64,000 bases of DNA from Bacillus sp. ISL-18 (GTDB lineage: Bacteria; Bacillota; Bacilli; Bacillales; Cytobacillaceae), in contig NZ_JAGGQG010000004.1 in the NCBI RefSeq assembly GCF_018613415.1, forward strand, positions 33,118-97,117. The letters are read 5' to 3'. How positions within the stretch are numbered: position 1 is the first letter of the stretch; the number at the start of each line of letters is the position of its first letter. A model generated the notes under the pieces. The model was given only the letters and a program-made list of their open reading frames with translations, did not search any database and was not told the origin of the DNA. A program made the translations under genes and the position numbers. Shown in pieces: positions 8,042 through 16,390 of this stretch.

Positions 8042-9733
8042 TTATAATTTTTTCGGTTTAAAGGCATCTGCTGCTCCTGGAGGTCCTCCAAATGGTTTGG
8101 CCATTGGGCCGACTGCTTCCATGTCTACAACAATCATCGTTGGCTTTTTGTTTTCTACAGCCTTCTCAAGCTCTGTAACAAAATCCGTTGGGGAACCAAT
8201 ACGTGAGGCATCGAATCCCATCGACTTTGCTAATAACACAAAGTCAGGGCTTAATAAATCAACCGCTACCTGACGGCCATATGCGGCACTTTGAATATTT
8301 CGGAGCACACCATAACCGGCATCATCAAACAACACAACAATCAATGGCAGTTTTTCCTGCGCTGCGGTTGCCATTTCACCGACATTGACCATGAACCCTC
8401 CATCTCCTGCCATCAGTACGACAGTACGATCCTTATCACTCATTTGCGCACCAATGGCGGTTGGCAGCCCTTGACCAATCCCGCCGCCCGACGCATGGAT
8501 CGAGGTCCTTGGTTCATAGATTTCAAACAGGCGGCTCCCCCACACATTTGCTTGAACGGTTACATCACGGACCAAAATCGTATTGATAGGTAACACTTCT
8601 CGCATACCATCAAGGATTTGTTCATAGGGACCAAGTGTAGCTCGTAACTGAGCCCGCAGCTCTTCCCGGACAGAGTGCACTTCATCAAGATAGGAAGGAT
8701 CTGGAACAATCGATTTATGGGATAGTTCTTGATTTAATGCCTGTAAAATTTGTTTCGCGTCGCCGACCAGTCCACAGGTAGCTTCATAGTTCCGATTAAT
8801 GGCCATCCAGTCGGCATCGATGGCGATATGTTCTTTTGGAACAGGAACTTTCCAATTGGATGTTTCATTCCCTCTAAATCGAACACCGATACTGATTAAC
8901 AGGTCAGCGTTTTTCAGCAGGTTTTTTGTTAATTCAGAAGCGGCAAAGTGGCCGATGCATTGTGGATGATTTTCAGGTATACTTCCTTTTCCAGATTGGC
9001 TTGTGATCACAGCTGCCCCAATCATTTCAGCTAATGCCTCGACTTCTTTGGATGCGCCAGAGGAAATCACTCCTCCTCCTGCCCAAATCACTGGCCGGCG
9101 GGCATGATTGATTTTAGTTATTGCCTCTTCAGGCAAGGATGGAATAGTTTTAATAGTTGGAGCTGTGGTTATGATTTCTTCAATCGGATGATTAGGGATA
9201 ATAGCAGATTGGAAATCAATGGGGATTTCAAGTGTTACTGGTCCTGCTGGATATGCAAACGCGTCTTGTATGGCTTGTCTCACGACTGCAGAAGCTTGCT
9301 CGGGTCTTCTTAAGCGGACTGCTTTTTTACACGAACCTTCCATCATGGACAGCTGGTCTTTGCATTCATGGATATACCCTCTGCCAGTTCCTAAGTATGG
9401 AGAAGCTACCTCACCGGTAAGATGAAGAACAGGAACTCCTGCTGCCCATGCCTCAATTAAGGAACCTGCTGCATTTCCTGCTCCTGTCCCAGTGCTCGTA
9501 ATGACAACTCCTAATTTCCCAGTGGCTCTGGCATATCCATCTGCCATATTGACCGCGCCGCTCTCTCCGCGGGAACAGACTAAATGAATACTTCCTTCAC
9601 GAAGAATCGCATCATAAATCGGCATATTATGGATACTAACAATCCCAAATGCTACTTCCACTCCAGCACGAACAAGTTCATTCACAACTGCATCAGCAGT
9701 CGTAAATTCCTTTTGATTTTGTTCACTCATCAT
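8042..9733 (-). CDS. Thiamine diphosphate-dependent enzyme (acetolactate synthase/decarboxylase superfamily)
   Basis: 563 residues with the three classic ThDP-enzyme domains. The N-terminal PYR domain carries the activating Glu in CSRGESGAVNMADGYAR; a central domain follows; the C-terminal PP domain has MAGDGGFMVNVGEM...FDDAGYG, the Mg/ThDP site. Members include acetolactate synthase, benzoylformate decarboxylase and benzaldehyde lyase. Catalytic ALS is unlikely: no small subunit is adjacent and the operon is catabolic, so 2-oxo-acid decarboxylation or C-C cleavage is the better guess. Two ATGs are in tandem (9733, 9730), the second better spaced from GCAGGA. It sits between an SDR and an ALDH, which suggests a decarboxylate-then-oxidise sequence. 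Confidence 0.8.
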   Translation of the reverse strand: MMSEQNQKEFTTADAVVNELVRAGVEVAFGIVSIHNMPIYDAILREGSIHLVCSRGESGAVNMADGYARATGKLGVVITSTGTGAGNAAGSLIEAWAAGVPVLHLTGEVASPYLGTGRGYIHECKDQLSMMEGSCKKAVRLRRPEQASAVVRQAIQDAFAYPAGPVTLEIPIDFQSAIIPNHPIEEIITTAPTIKTIPSLPEEAITKINHARRPVIWAGGGVISSGASKEVEALAEMIGAAVITSQSGKGSIPENHPQCIGHFAASELTKNLLKNADLLISIGVRFRGNETSNWKVPVPKEHIAIDADWMAINRNYEATCGLVGDAKQILQALNQELSHKSIVPDPSYLDEVHSVREELRAQLRATLGPYEQILDGMREVLPINTILVRDVTVQANVWGSRLFEIYEPRTSIHASGGGIGQGLPTAIGAQMSDKDRTVVLMAGDGGFMVNVGEMATAAQEKLPLIVVLFDDAGYGVLRNIQSAAYGRQVAVDLLSPDFVLLAKSMGFDASRIGSPTDFVTELEKAVENKKPTMIVVDMEAVGPMAKPFGGPPGAADAFKPKKL

Positions 9734-9755
9734 TCATTCCTGCCTTCTTCTATAA

Positions 9756-10547
9756 TTAAAGCGCTTTCCCTAGCGCTCCAGCTGTTTCTATTGTTGATCC
9801 CGAGACATAGCTAGCTTGGCTTGAGGATAAAAACAAAATCACACTAGCTACTTCTTCTGCTTCCCCTACTCTGCCTAACGGGATATTTCTCTTTTTAGCC
9901 AAATCGGCATAATAATCTTCCGCTTTCATGTCGGGGGCATTTTTTAACCTGCGCCGCTCCCATTGATCCGTTCGAATCAACCCAAGGCTTACAGAGTTGA
10001 CTAATATATTATCTGATGCAAGCTCTTGTGACAGAGTCTTACTTAAATTCAATTGCCCCGCTCTGGTTGCAGCAGTGGCAATCATATGCCTTTCCGGCTC
10101 TTTTGCTAACGTAGCATTAATATTAATGATTCTGCCGCCGCCCCGCTTGATAAAATAAGGATGAACCGCCTTGACTGCATAAATAATGGCAAAGTATTTT
10201 AACTGAATCTGCTGTTCCCATTGTTCTTCCGTTACATCAAAAAAGTAGCCCATCACACTTTGTCCTGCAGCATTCACAAGGATATCTATCCCGCCAAAGT
10301 TAGCAGCTGCTCCGTTTATAAAAGTGTTCACATCGTCCTTACTGGTTACGTCACATGTCGCTGCAAAAATGGAATCTACTGTTCCAAATTTCAGCAGATG
10401 ATCGTATGCTTTTTCTTTTCTTTCTATATCTCTTCCACAAACCGCTACTCTGGCACCTTCCTGAAGAAACATCTCAGCTGTTTTTAATCCAACGCCAGAT
10501 GTGCCGCCCATAATAACAGCTACCTTATCTTTTAATCCTAAATCCAC
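9756..10547 (-). CDS. Short-chain dehydrogenase/reductase
   Basis: 263 residues. GGTSGVGLKTAEMF is the cofactor motif and NAAGQSVMGYFF the NAG-type motif. The active site appears altered: where S-x12-YxxxK is expected the sequence reads ININATLAKEPERHMIATAATRAG, so the catalytic Tyr and Lys are not evident. The C-terminal half (VNSVSLGLIRTDQW, SYVSGSTIETAGALGKAL) is normal SDR. Start: GTG at 10547 after AAGGGGTGG fits better than the ATG at 10565. It is the second gene of the operon, 25 bp after the extradiol dioxygenase. It may be a divergent SDR with an unusual or non-dehydrogenase role. Confidence 0.75.
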   Translation of the reverse strand: MDLGLKDKVAVIMGGTSGVGLKTAEMFLQEGARVAVCGRDIERKEKAYDHLLKFGTVDSIFAATCDVTSKDDVNTFINGAAANFGGIDILVNAAGQSVMGYFFDVTEEQWEQQIQLKYFAIIYAVKAVHPYFIKRGGGRIININATLAKEPERHMIATAATRAGQLNLSKTLSQELASDNILVNSVSLGLIRTDQWERRRLKNAPDMKAEDYYADLAKKRNIPLGRVGEAEEVASVILFLSSSQASYVSGSTIETAGALGKAL

Positions 10548-10572
10548 GGTACCACCCCTTTTCATCCAGCCG

Positions 10573-11487
10573 CTAAACCAATTCTATTACATCCACCCAA
10601 CCCGGGTCTGGCTTTCCAGCCATCGCTGCCCGTGTTTCCGGTTTTGGAGGTCCGGCAATTCCCCATTGGTCCATGAGATGCGGAACACGTTTCCAGACAC
10701 GCGCACGCCATTCTGACTCATCTTCAATCGTTTCTAAATAGCAGGTATACTCCATTACGAACTTTCCGGGATCTTGAAAGTAGCAAAATATATTATCACC
10801 AGGACCATGGCGCCCAGGGCCCCAAATCTCTTGATAGCCTGCCTTTCTTACATTACTAATTCCTCTCATAACCTCATCCACTGTATCCACTTCATACGCG
10901 ATATGATTAACAGAGGGGTGTTGATCCTGATTGAAGGCAATCGAGTGGTGTTTCCTGTTACAGCGAAGGAAGGACATTTGGTGCTCACTCCAATCGGTCA
11001 CCTTAAACCCTAAGACATTCGTATAGAAATCAGTAATCATATCAAGGTCTTTCGTATTCATCACGACATGGTTAAGTTTGACCGGATCCACATTTTTCTT
11101 TTGCCAAATAGTGGTATGCATTTCCACCCAGGCGGATAATTCGATACATCGATTTTCAGGATCGACAAAACGTAAACCATAACCCTTGCCCTCTTCATCT
11201 AGATACCCCGGAGGTGAAACAATCTTCACGCCCTTTGAAGCAAGAATTTCGGCTGCCTGGTCGACGGCATTTTTATCCACCATTCCAAATGCAATATGAT
11301 GCAGGCCGCTTTTTTCACCGGCATGCAGGCTTAAGATATGATTTTCTGGACCTGCTCCCCGAAAGTAAACCGATTGTTCATCCTGTGAAACTTTATCTAA
11401 ACCCCAAATTTTTTCATAAAAATCAGCTTGTTCTTTTAGAACTGGGGTAATTAAGCTAATATGCCGTAAATGCGTAATTCCTAACAT
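10573..11487 (-). CDS. Extradiol ring-cleavage dioxygenase (type I, VOC fold)
   Basis: 304 residues, the usual size of two-domain 2,3-dihydroxybiphenyl 1,2-dioxygenase/catechol 2,3-dioxygenase enzymes. The C-terminal domain has the Fe(II) ligands: H in VKLNHVVMNTKDL, H in SVNHIAYEVD and E in KFVMEYTCYLE. It would cleave the catechol made by the dihydrodiol dehydrogenase next to the hydroxyls, giving a yellow ring-fission acid for the alpha/beta hydrolase encoded at 14.7 kb. It follows the cupin gene across a 141-bp gap that holds a hairpin. Confidence 0.85.
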   Translation of the reverse strand: MLGITHLRHISLITPVLKEQADFYEKIWGLDKVSQDEQSVYFRGAGPENHILSLHAGEKSGLHHIAFGMVDKNAVDQAAEILASKGVKIVSPPGYLDEEGKGYGLRFVDPENRCIELSAWVEMHTTIWQKKNVDPVKLNHVVMNTKDLDMITDFYTNVLGFKVTDWSEHQMSFLRCNRKHHSIAFNQDQHPSVNHIAYEVDTVDEVMRGISNVRKAGYQEIWGPGRHGPGDNIFCYFQDPGKFVMEYTCYLETIEDESEWRARVWKRVPHLMDQWGIAGPPKPETRAAMAGKPDPGWVDVIELV

Positions 11488-11525
11488 CTCGCCACCTCGA
11501 CTTTTAATAAACTTTTAAATTCAGG

Positions 11526-11564
11526 CAGGGATGATCCCGTATTGAAGTAGGAGGACCATCCCTG
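11526..11564 (-). terminator. Inverted repeat between cupin and extradiol genes (weak terminator or processing site)
   Basis: CAGGGATGATCC (11526-11537) pairs with GGACCATCCCTG (11553-11564), 11 of 12 positions. Neither side has a proper T-tract, so partial termination, RNA processing or 3' stabilisation of the cupin message are all possible. Confidence 0.5.
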
Positions 11565-11628
11565 TCAATGAAGACTTTTTCAGGAATCAGGGAGTATGCT
11601 TAGTTGAGACATCTGCCTAATTTTTAAA

Positions 11629-12165
11629 TTAGTTTCCTTTAATAATGGCTTCTCTTTCTTTTGCCCGCTGGATACGAAGTTCTTCTAAAGCACTGCCTCT
11701 TGGATAGGTTGGTAAATTCGGCTTCACTGCTCCTAACATAACCAGCATCAAAGCCTCTTCGTCACCATCGTTTCGAATCCCACGATATACTCCCGGTGGG
11801 GAGCTAATACAATCTCTCTCATTTAAGACGATTTCATGGATTTCGTTTTCACCCTCTTCCTGGATAAGCGCTGTCACACTTCCCTTAATGACAAAGAAAA
11901 CTTCTTCCACATCGTCGTGTAAATGAAGCGGTCCCTCACATCCCGCTGGTAAAACCATCGTGCTTAGTGTAAAGTGTTCTGCCGCAATGACATTGGCATC
12001 GTTATTAGCTGTGGCACCACGTCCAATGTATCTCATTTGCGCTCTGCGATAAGCCGGGTTTATTTCTTCCTGAAACTTCAACACATTCCAATCAAGAGAG
12101 CGATCCTTTAACCTCGCAACATATTTGTTCTCAAACGCTTCTAATGAAAATTTCTCTTGGGACAT
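11629..12165 (-). CDS. Cupin-domain protein
   Basis: 178 residues with one cupin barrel. GCEGPLHLHDDVEEVFFVIKG is motif 1 (H-x-H-x4-5-E), and a second motif follows with ERDCISSPPGVYRGIRNDGDEEA, where the usual final His is replaced by Arg. Cupins in aromatic operons include ring-cleaving dioxygenases (gentisate, 3-hydroxyanthranilate types) and sensor or isomerase proteins; which applies here is unknown. It is the first gene after a 20-bp palindrome (12182-12201) and probably heads the operon running to 1983. Confidence 0.75.
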   Translation of the reverse strand: MSQEKFSLEAFENKYVARLKDRSLDWNVLKFQEEINPAYRRAQMRYIGRGATANNDANVIAAEHFTLSTMVLPAGCEGPLHLHDDVEEVFFVIKGSVTALIQEEGENEIHEIVLNERDCISSPPGVYRGIRNDGDEEALMLVMLGAVKPNLPTYPRGSALEELRIQRAKEREAIIKGN

Positions 12166-12181
12166 TCATAACACTCCTTTT

Positions 12182-12201
12182 ATGTTTTATATATAAAACA
12201 T
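12182..12201. promoter_or_regulatory. Palindromic operator before the cupin-led operon
   Basis: ATGTTTTATATATAAAACAT is a perfect 20-bp palindrome 16 bp upstream of the cupin start codon. A copy differing only at the outermost pair precedes the MFS gene (13718-13737). Assignment to the IclR protein encoded at 13.9 kb is inference from co-location. Confidence 0.65.
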
Positions 12202-12323
12202 TGTTTTGTTTATAAACCAATAATAAATCCCAATATTATAATTGTCAATTAAAAATATTGAGAAAATTCGATTTCTTACAACGGTGTTTTGTATAGGAAA
12301 CCAACACCCGTATTTATATGCTT

Positions 12324-13601
12324 TTAAACAGTTACTTGATTAGGCGGCAAATTCTCCATTTTAAGCTCAGATGCCTCTTTTTTTAATGTAAACAGATACG
12401 CAGCGAAACCTAGCGCAGCCGCAATAATTAGCATCACGATAGAAGGGCCAAAGTCCCCGCCAGAAACATCAACCATCCAGCCCATAATATAGCTTGAAAA
12501 ACCGCCAAGGATATTGGTGAATCCCATCAACCCGGCAGCACGTCCAGCTGTTTCAGGCGTAGAGAATTTGACGATAAATAAATTACTTATATGGAAAACA
12601 CCGCCTTGCGATCCCATTGCTAAGCCCATACAAACCCCGGCCATTACTGGCTGCGGAGATAATATGGCAGCAGTTAAGAAGGTAGCCGTTAAAAGAAATA
12701 AAATAGTCGCTATTAAACCAGGACGTTTCGTTTTATCCGCTAAAAATCCGCAAATTAATACAAAACCTAAAGCAAATAGCCACGATAAAGAGGTGATTCC
12801 AGTCATCGCCTCCCTTGTGAAACCCTTTGCTCCGACTAAATAAGTCGGGAGCCAAATGCTAATACCAAAAAATAAGAACGACGAAACTAACATTCCAAAC
12901 CAAACAATCCAATAACGGAAGTCTTGCGTAAAGTTTAGTTTTTTAGTAGATTCTTTGGAATCTGAATGCCGAATATAGGCCAATTCATTTTTATCTAGTC
13001 CTGGATGTTCTTCAGGGGTATCACGAGTTAAGAATATAAACATTGGAAGTACAATTAAAACATTAAACGCAGCTAAAGCGAAAAAGGCAGCCTGCCAATG
13101 GAAGGTAGCAATAACTAGTGTTAATATTACAGCTCCACATGCAGGTCCTAAATAGTTTCCTGCCAGCCAAGAAGATTGCGCCCTGCCTAGTTCACGCTGG
13201 TTAAACCAGTTGGAAATGAACTTTCCGCAAATGGGGATCATCATACCTTCACCCATTCCAAGAACAATACGACTAACAATAAACATTTCATAAGAAGTGG
13301 ATAGCCCGCCAATAACCATGGTCAGTGCCCATACAGAAAGACCTAAAATGCCTGTCTTTCTAGCTCCAAGTTTGTCAATGATAAATCCCCAAAAGATATT
13401 AGACAATGCATAGGAAATGGTAAATACAAAGGTAATCATTCCAATCTTGGCATTCCTATCTGCTCCTGTTAATCCAAGATCATGTAAGAAGCCTTGATCG
13501 GTTTGAATAATAGAAATACCTAATTTATCAATTTGTCCAAAAAACCAAAAGAAGAAAATAGGCATCGCAATATAGATCCATCGTTTGTTACCTTTCAGCA
13601 T
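12324..13601 (-). CDS. MFS transporter, anion:cation/aromatic acid symporter type
   Basis: 425 residues with about 12 predicted membrane segments. The loop 2-3 signature is in FWGFIIDKLGARKTG, and the second half repeats it as GFLADKTKRPG. The sequence style (opening with ...FFFWFFGQIDKLGISIIQTD, and SRIVLGMGEGMMIPICGKFISNWF) resembles the ACS/phthalate permease group that takes up organic and aromatic acids. It is flanked by palindromes and lies between the IclR gene and the cupin operon, so it is the likely importer for the cluster's substrate. Confidence 0.82.
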   Translation of the reverse strand: MLKGNKRWIYIAMPIFFFWFFGQIDKLGISIIQTDQGFLHDLGLTGADRNAKIGMITFVFTISYALSNIFWGFIIDKLGARKTGILGLSVWALTMVIGGLSTSYEMFIVSRIVLGMGEGMMIPICGKFISNWFNQRELGRAQSSWLAGNYLGPACGAVILTLVIATFHWQAAFFALAAFNVLIVLPMFIFLTRDTPEEHPGLDKNELAYIRHSDSKESTKKLNFTQDFRYWIVWFGMLVSSFLFFGISIWLPTYLVGAKGFTREAMTGITSLSWLFALGFVLICGFLADKTKRPGLIATILFLLTATFLTAAILSPQPVMAGVCMGLAMGSQGGVFHISNLFIVKFSTPETAGRAAGLMGFTNILGGFSSYIMGWMVDVSGGDFGPSIVMLIIAAALGFAAYLFTLKKEASELKMENLPPNQVTV

Positions 13602-13717
13602 GAAAGAGCCCCCTTTTCAAATGAATACGCTTCCAAATTATTATTCATAGTATACTATAATTCAAAGGCTATAACTGACTTTCACTCCTCCTTTTTTAAT
13701 TGTTGCCAGCAGTCCTA

Positions 13718-13737
13718 GTGTTTTATATATAAAACAC
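13718..13737. promoter_or_regulatory. Palindromic operator before the MFS importer gene
   Basis: GTGTTTTATATATAAAACAC is a perfect 20-bp palindrome 117 bp upstream of the MFS start codon. A weaker relative, CGTTTCATATACAAAACA, is at 13819-13836. The shared core TGTTTTATATATAAAACA with the cupin promoter points to one regulator. Confidence 0.65.
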
Positions 13738-13851
13738 CGTTTACCACTAAGTCTATTTTAAAATTTTAAGAAAATTGTGTCAACATAAAATATACGTTTT
13801 GTTTTATTATTTAAAATACGTTTCATATACAAAACAAATAATGCATAATAA

Positions 13852-13877
13852 AAAGCTTGCATCGAGCTGCAAGCTTT
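13852..13877 (-). terminator. Terminator of the IclR gene
   Basis: On the minus strand AAAGCTTGCA - GCTCGA - TGCAAGCTTTTTATT starts at the IclR stop codon itself: stem of nine pairs followed by TTTT. Confidence 0.8.
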
Positions 13878-14667
13878 AATTCATTTTAGTATGATAGCCC
13901 ATAAAACCGGATAATATTTTAGAAACTTCAAGCACTTTTGGTAAAGCCACTTTTTCAATAAATTCACTATTGAACGTTTTTTCTGTTGCGACAATGTTAA
14001 GGGCTGCCATTACGTTCCCGGTACGCTCGAATACAGGAGCTGCAACCGATTGAATTCCATGGTGAAACTCTCCCTTTGTAATCGCATATCCCTTTTGCCT
14101 AATGGCAGCCAATTCCTGCTGAAATTCCATGTAATCGGTTTGCGTTCTTTCCGTATATGGTTTTAAATTAGAGCCAAACAAGATTTGATTTAATTGGTCC
14201 TGAGGTTGATAGGCAAGCTGGACTTTCCCATTTGCAATGGCATGAGCAGGCAGCCTTAACCCAATATTCACATTAACCGCCGAAACACCTCTAACAGGCG
14301 CACTGCCAACATAAACGACTTCTTGACCATCCAATATCGATAAATGACAAGATGCCCCTGTTTCATCTCTTAATTTTTCTAAATATGGCTGCGCTATTTC
14401 CGGGAGTTTCAATGTGCTTAAATACGCAAATCCTAATTCTAAAACCTTTGGGGTTAAACTATAGCGTTTCGTATGTTCATCCTGGTGGAGGTATCCCAAA
14501 GTTTGGAGTGTATACAATAATCGAAAAGGAACTGTCCGGCTCACATCTAGTTCTTTCGCGATTTCTACCAACGATAATGTCGGGCGCTCCTCACTGAATA
14601 GCTTTAATATCTCCAATCCTCTTACTAAAGCATTGGCATTATAACGTTCCTTTTCATCTTTTACCAT
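13876..14667 (-). CDS. IclR-family transcriptional regulator
   Basis: 263 residues. The N-terminal winged helix is at about 8-70 (ALVRGLEILKLFSEERPTLSLVEIAKELDVSRTVPFRLLYTLQ gives the helix-turn-helix). The C-terminal effector domain carries SCHLSILDGQEVVYVGSAPV, HAIANGKVQLAY and GEFHHGIQSVAAPVF, all family motifs. IclR proteins commonly bind aromatic acids and control catabolic operons through palindromes of about 15-20 bp. It follows the hydrolase gene by 56 bp, so the two may be cotranscribed. It is the obvious candidate to bind the palindromes at 12182, 13718 and 15575. Confidence 0.9.
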   Translation of the reverse strand: MVKDEKERYNANALVRGLEILKLFSEERPTLSLVEIAKELDVSRTVPFRLLYTLQTLGYLHQDEHTKRYSLTPKVLELGFAYLSTLKLPEIAQPYLEKLRDETGASCHLSILDGQEVVYVGSAPVRGVSAVNVNIGLRLPAHAIANGKVQLAYQPQDQLNQILFGSNLKPYTERTQTDYMEFQQELAAIRQKGYAITKGEFHHGIQSVAAPVFERTGNVMAALNIVATEKTFNSEFIEKVALPKVLEVSKILSGFMGYHTKMN

Positions 14668-14723
14668 AACGATTTCACCATCTCATTATCTTTAATTTAC
14701 TTATTCTACTATTTTCATGAAGT

Positions 14724-15554
14724 TTAATCAAAGAGGGCATTACAGTGCTGATCCTTACCCTTATCTAAAGAGGTTAGAAAGTCTAGGACAATGGAATTAA
14801 ATTGATTGGGATCCTCTTGATAACACAAATGACCTGTTAAAGGGATCGTAACAAAGGTTGAATTTTTAATGGCATCATGGAAAATCTGTGATTCAGATAC
14901 CGGCGTGACTTTATCTAATTCTCCACAAATGACAAGGGTAGGTACAGAAATGAGCGGCAGAATCTCCATTTGATTCAAATGAAAAAGTGAATAGGCTACT
15001 GATCGGAAGCCCATCGGTCTTATTTGTGAATAGATTCTTTCTGCCTCCTTCTTCACTTCAGGCGTCGGCTGTGGAGAAAGAAGCTCCGGTACACGCAGGG
15101 CAGCCAGTTCTTTTGGCGCTAATGTTTCAATGTTGGTTAATCGATTTTTTAATTTCTGTTCATTCACTTCCTTGCTTAAGGCAGCTGCCCCTCTGGTCGC
15201 ATCAGAAATGATTAAGGCATCTACCATGTCCGGAAAGCGATAACAAAAATCTAGGGCAATGGCCGAACCCATAGAATGTCCCAGAAGTGTAACAGATTCA
15301 TATTGTAAGTTATCAATAAATCCTTTTAATACATCTGCAAATTGTTTGAATTCCTTTAACTCCGCTGTTGGATCAGAACTTTTCCCATACCCAGGCGCAT
15401 CCCAAGCGATAACCGTATAATGCTCTGATAAGCCCTTTAATTGTTTTTTCCATGATTGAGAGTTGTTCCCCATTCCATGTAAAATAATTAATGGAGCTCC
15501 CTCGCCCTCGATTTCAAAATGAATCTTTAAATCCTCTACTTGTAAATAAGGCAT
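14724..15554 (-). CDS. Alpha/beta hydrolase, candidate meta-cleavage product hydrolase
   Basis: 276 residues. The oxyanion motif is IILHGMGNNSQSW, the nucleophile Ser is in LLGHSMGSAIAL, the acid lies in LVICGELDKVTP and the His in PLTGHLCYQEDP. The size and fold match C-C bond hydrolases (BphD/MhpC) of meta-cleavage pathways, as well as many esterases. Presence with an extradiol dioxygenase favours C-C hydrolysis but does not prove it. Start: ATG at 15554 after GGAGGGAG; the ATG at 15575 lacks a site. An operator-like inverted repeat lies just upstream. Confidence 0.8.
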   Translation of the reverse strand: MPYLQVEDLKIHFEIEGEGAPLIILHGMGNNSQSWKKQLKGLSEHYTVIAWDAPGYGKSSDPTAELKEFKQFADVLKGFIDNLQYESVTLLGHSMGSAIALDFCYRFPDMVDALIISDATRGAAALSKEVNEQKLKNRLTNIETLAPKELAALRVPELLSPQPTPEVKKEAERIYSQIRPMGFRSVAYSLFHLNQMEILPLISVPTLVICGELDKVTPVSESQIFHDAIKNSTFVTIPLTGHLCYQEDPNQFNSIVLDFLTSLDKGKDQHCNALFD

Positions 15555-15574
15555 ATACTCCCTCCAGAACTCCA

Positions 15575-15592
15575 TGTTTTATTAGCGAAACA
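15575..15592. promoter_or_regulatory. Operator-like inverted repeat before the hydrolase-IclR unit
   Basis: TGTTTTATTAGCGAAACA has TGTTT/AAACA arms and resembles the palindromes before the cupin and MFS genes, with a divergent centre. It would give IclR autoregulation. Weaker than the other two sites. Confidence 0.45.
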
Positions 15593-15685
15593 ACGTTTTA
15601 TAATTAAATGATAAATCAAATTTAGGAATAGTCAACGGAATTTTCTGAAGTTACTAAAATTGACATAAAGATTCTTCAACTAAAT

Positions 15686-15717
15686 AAGCAGTGGTCCTCC
15701 TTTTAGGACCACTGCTT
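15686..15717 (-). terminator. Terminator hairpin after the PspA/LiaH gene
   Basis: AAGCAGTGGTCCT and AGGACCACTGCTT form a perfect 13-bp stem with a 6-nt loop, six bases after the PspA-family stop codon. On the minus strand it is followed by ATTTAGTT, only moderately T-rich. Confidence 0.75.
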
Positions 15718-15723
15718 GTTCCA

Positions 15724-16365
15724 TCAATCTTTTGTTAAGTTTACGTTTTTTTCTTTTTCCAGCTGGGCAATTCTTTCATCGATTGTACTGCTGAAGAAAG
15801 AACTCTTTACCTTCTGCTCTAAACGATCTAGATAGCCTTCAATCTCCTTAAATTTTGAGAAAGAAGGGCTAGCGGAAGAATCAGTTTCTAACACCTGCTT
15901 CATCTCCAAGTTAGCTCGGGTCACATTTTCTCTGCCCATTAACTCCATCCGGCGAATCTGCATATCCTTCACTCTTCGCTTCATCTCTTCATACTTTCTT
16001 TCCAATTCACCAAGCTGCTCGGTCACTTGGGTAAGTGAAGCTTGCAGACGCTGCCCCCGCTCATCGTAGTGCTGCTGCTCGGCGGCCGCAAATTGATAGA
16101 GGTCGGTTTCCCCAGCAATGGAGGCAATCTCCGCTTGATGCTTTCTCTTTTCAGCCAGTTTCATGGCCTCATTATATTCTTTTTCAAATTCTTCTCTTAA
16201 TTTTACTTGCCGCCCCACTAGCTTTCCAACCTTCTCTGTTTCCTGCTCGCATTCGCGCAGGTACTGGTTGAGCATGGCAATCGGGTTCTGCTGTTCCTTT
16301 TTAGTCAGAGCCTCGTTTAAATCCGCAACAATAATGTCTTTGATTCTGGTTAATAAGTTTGTCAT
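15724..16365 (-). CDS. PspA/IM30 family protein (LiaH-like)
   Basis: 213 residues, almost entirely predicted coiled coil (long heptad stretches such as EQETEKVGKLVGRQVKLREEFEKEYNEAMKLAEKRKHQAEI). The start is an amphipathic segment, LLTRIKDIIVADLNEALTKKEQQNP, typical of the membrane-binding helix of PspA/LiaH/Vipp1. These ESCRT-III-like proteins assemble on the cytoplasmic membrane under envelope stress. The gene follows a small membrane protein gene by 25 bp, as LiaH follows LiaI. A second pair of the same kind is at 48.6-49.7 kb. No LiaRS or CssRS type two-component genes are next to it. Confidence 0.85.
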   Translation of the reverse strand: MTNLLTRIKDIIVADLNEALTKKEQQNPIAMLNQYLRECEQETEKVGKLVGRQVKLREEFEKEYNEAMKLAEKRKHQAEIASIAGETDLYQFAAAEQQHYDERGQRLQASLTQVTEQLGELERKYEEMKRRVKDMQIRRMELMGRENVTRANLEMKQVLETDSSASPSFSKFKEIEGYLDRLEQKVKSSFFSSTIDERIAQLEKEKNVNLTKD

Positions 16366-16390
16366 GTCAGTTCTCTCCCTTTTTTAAAAA

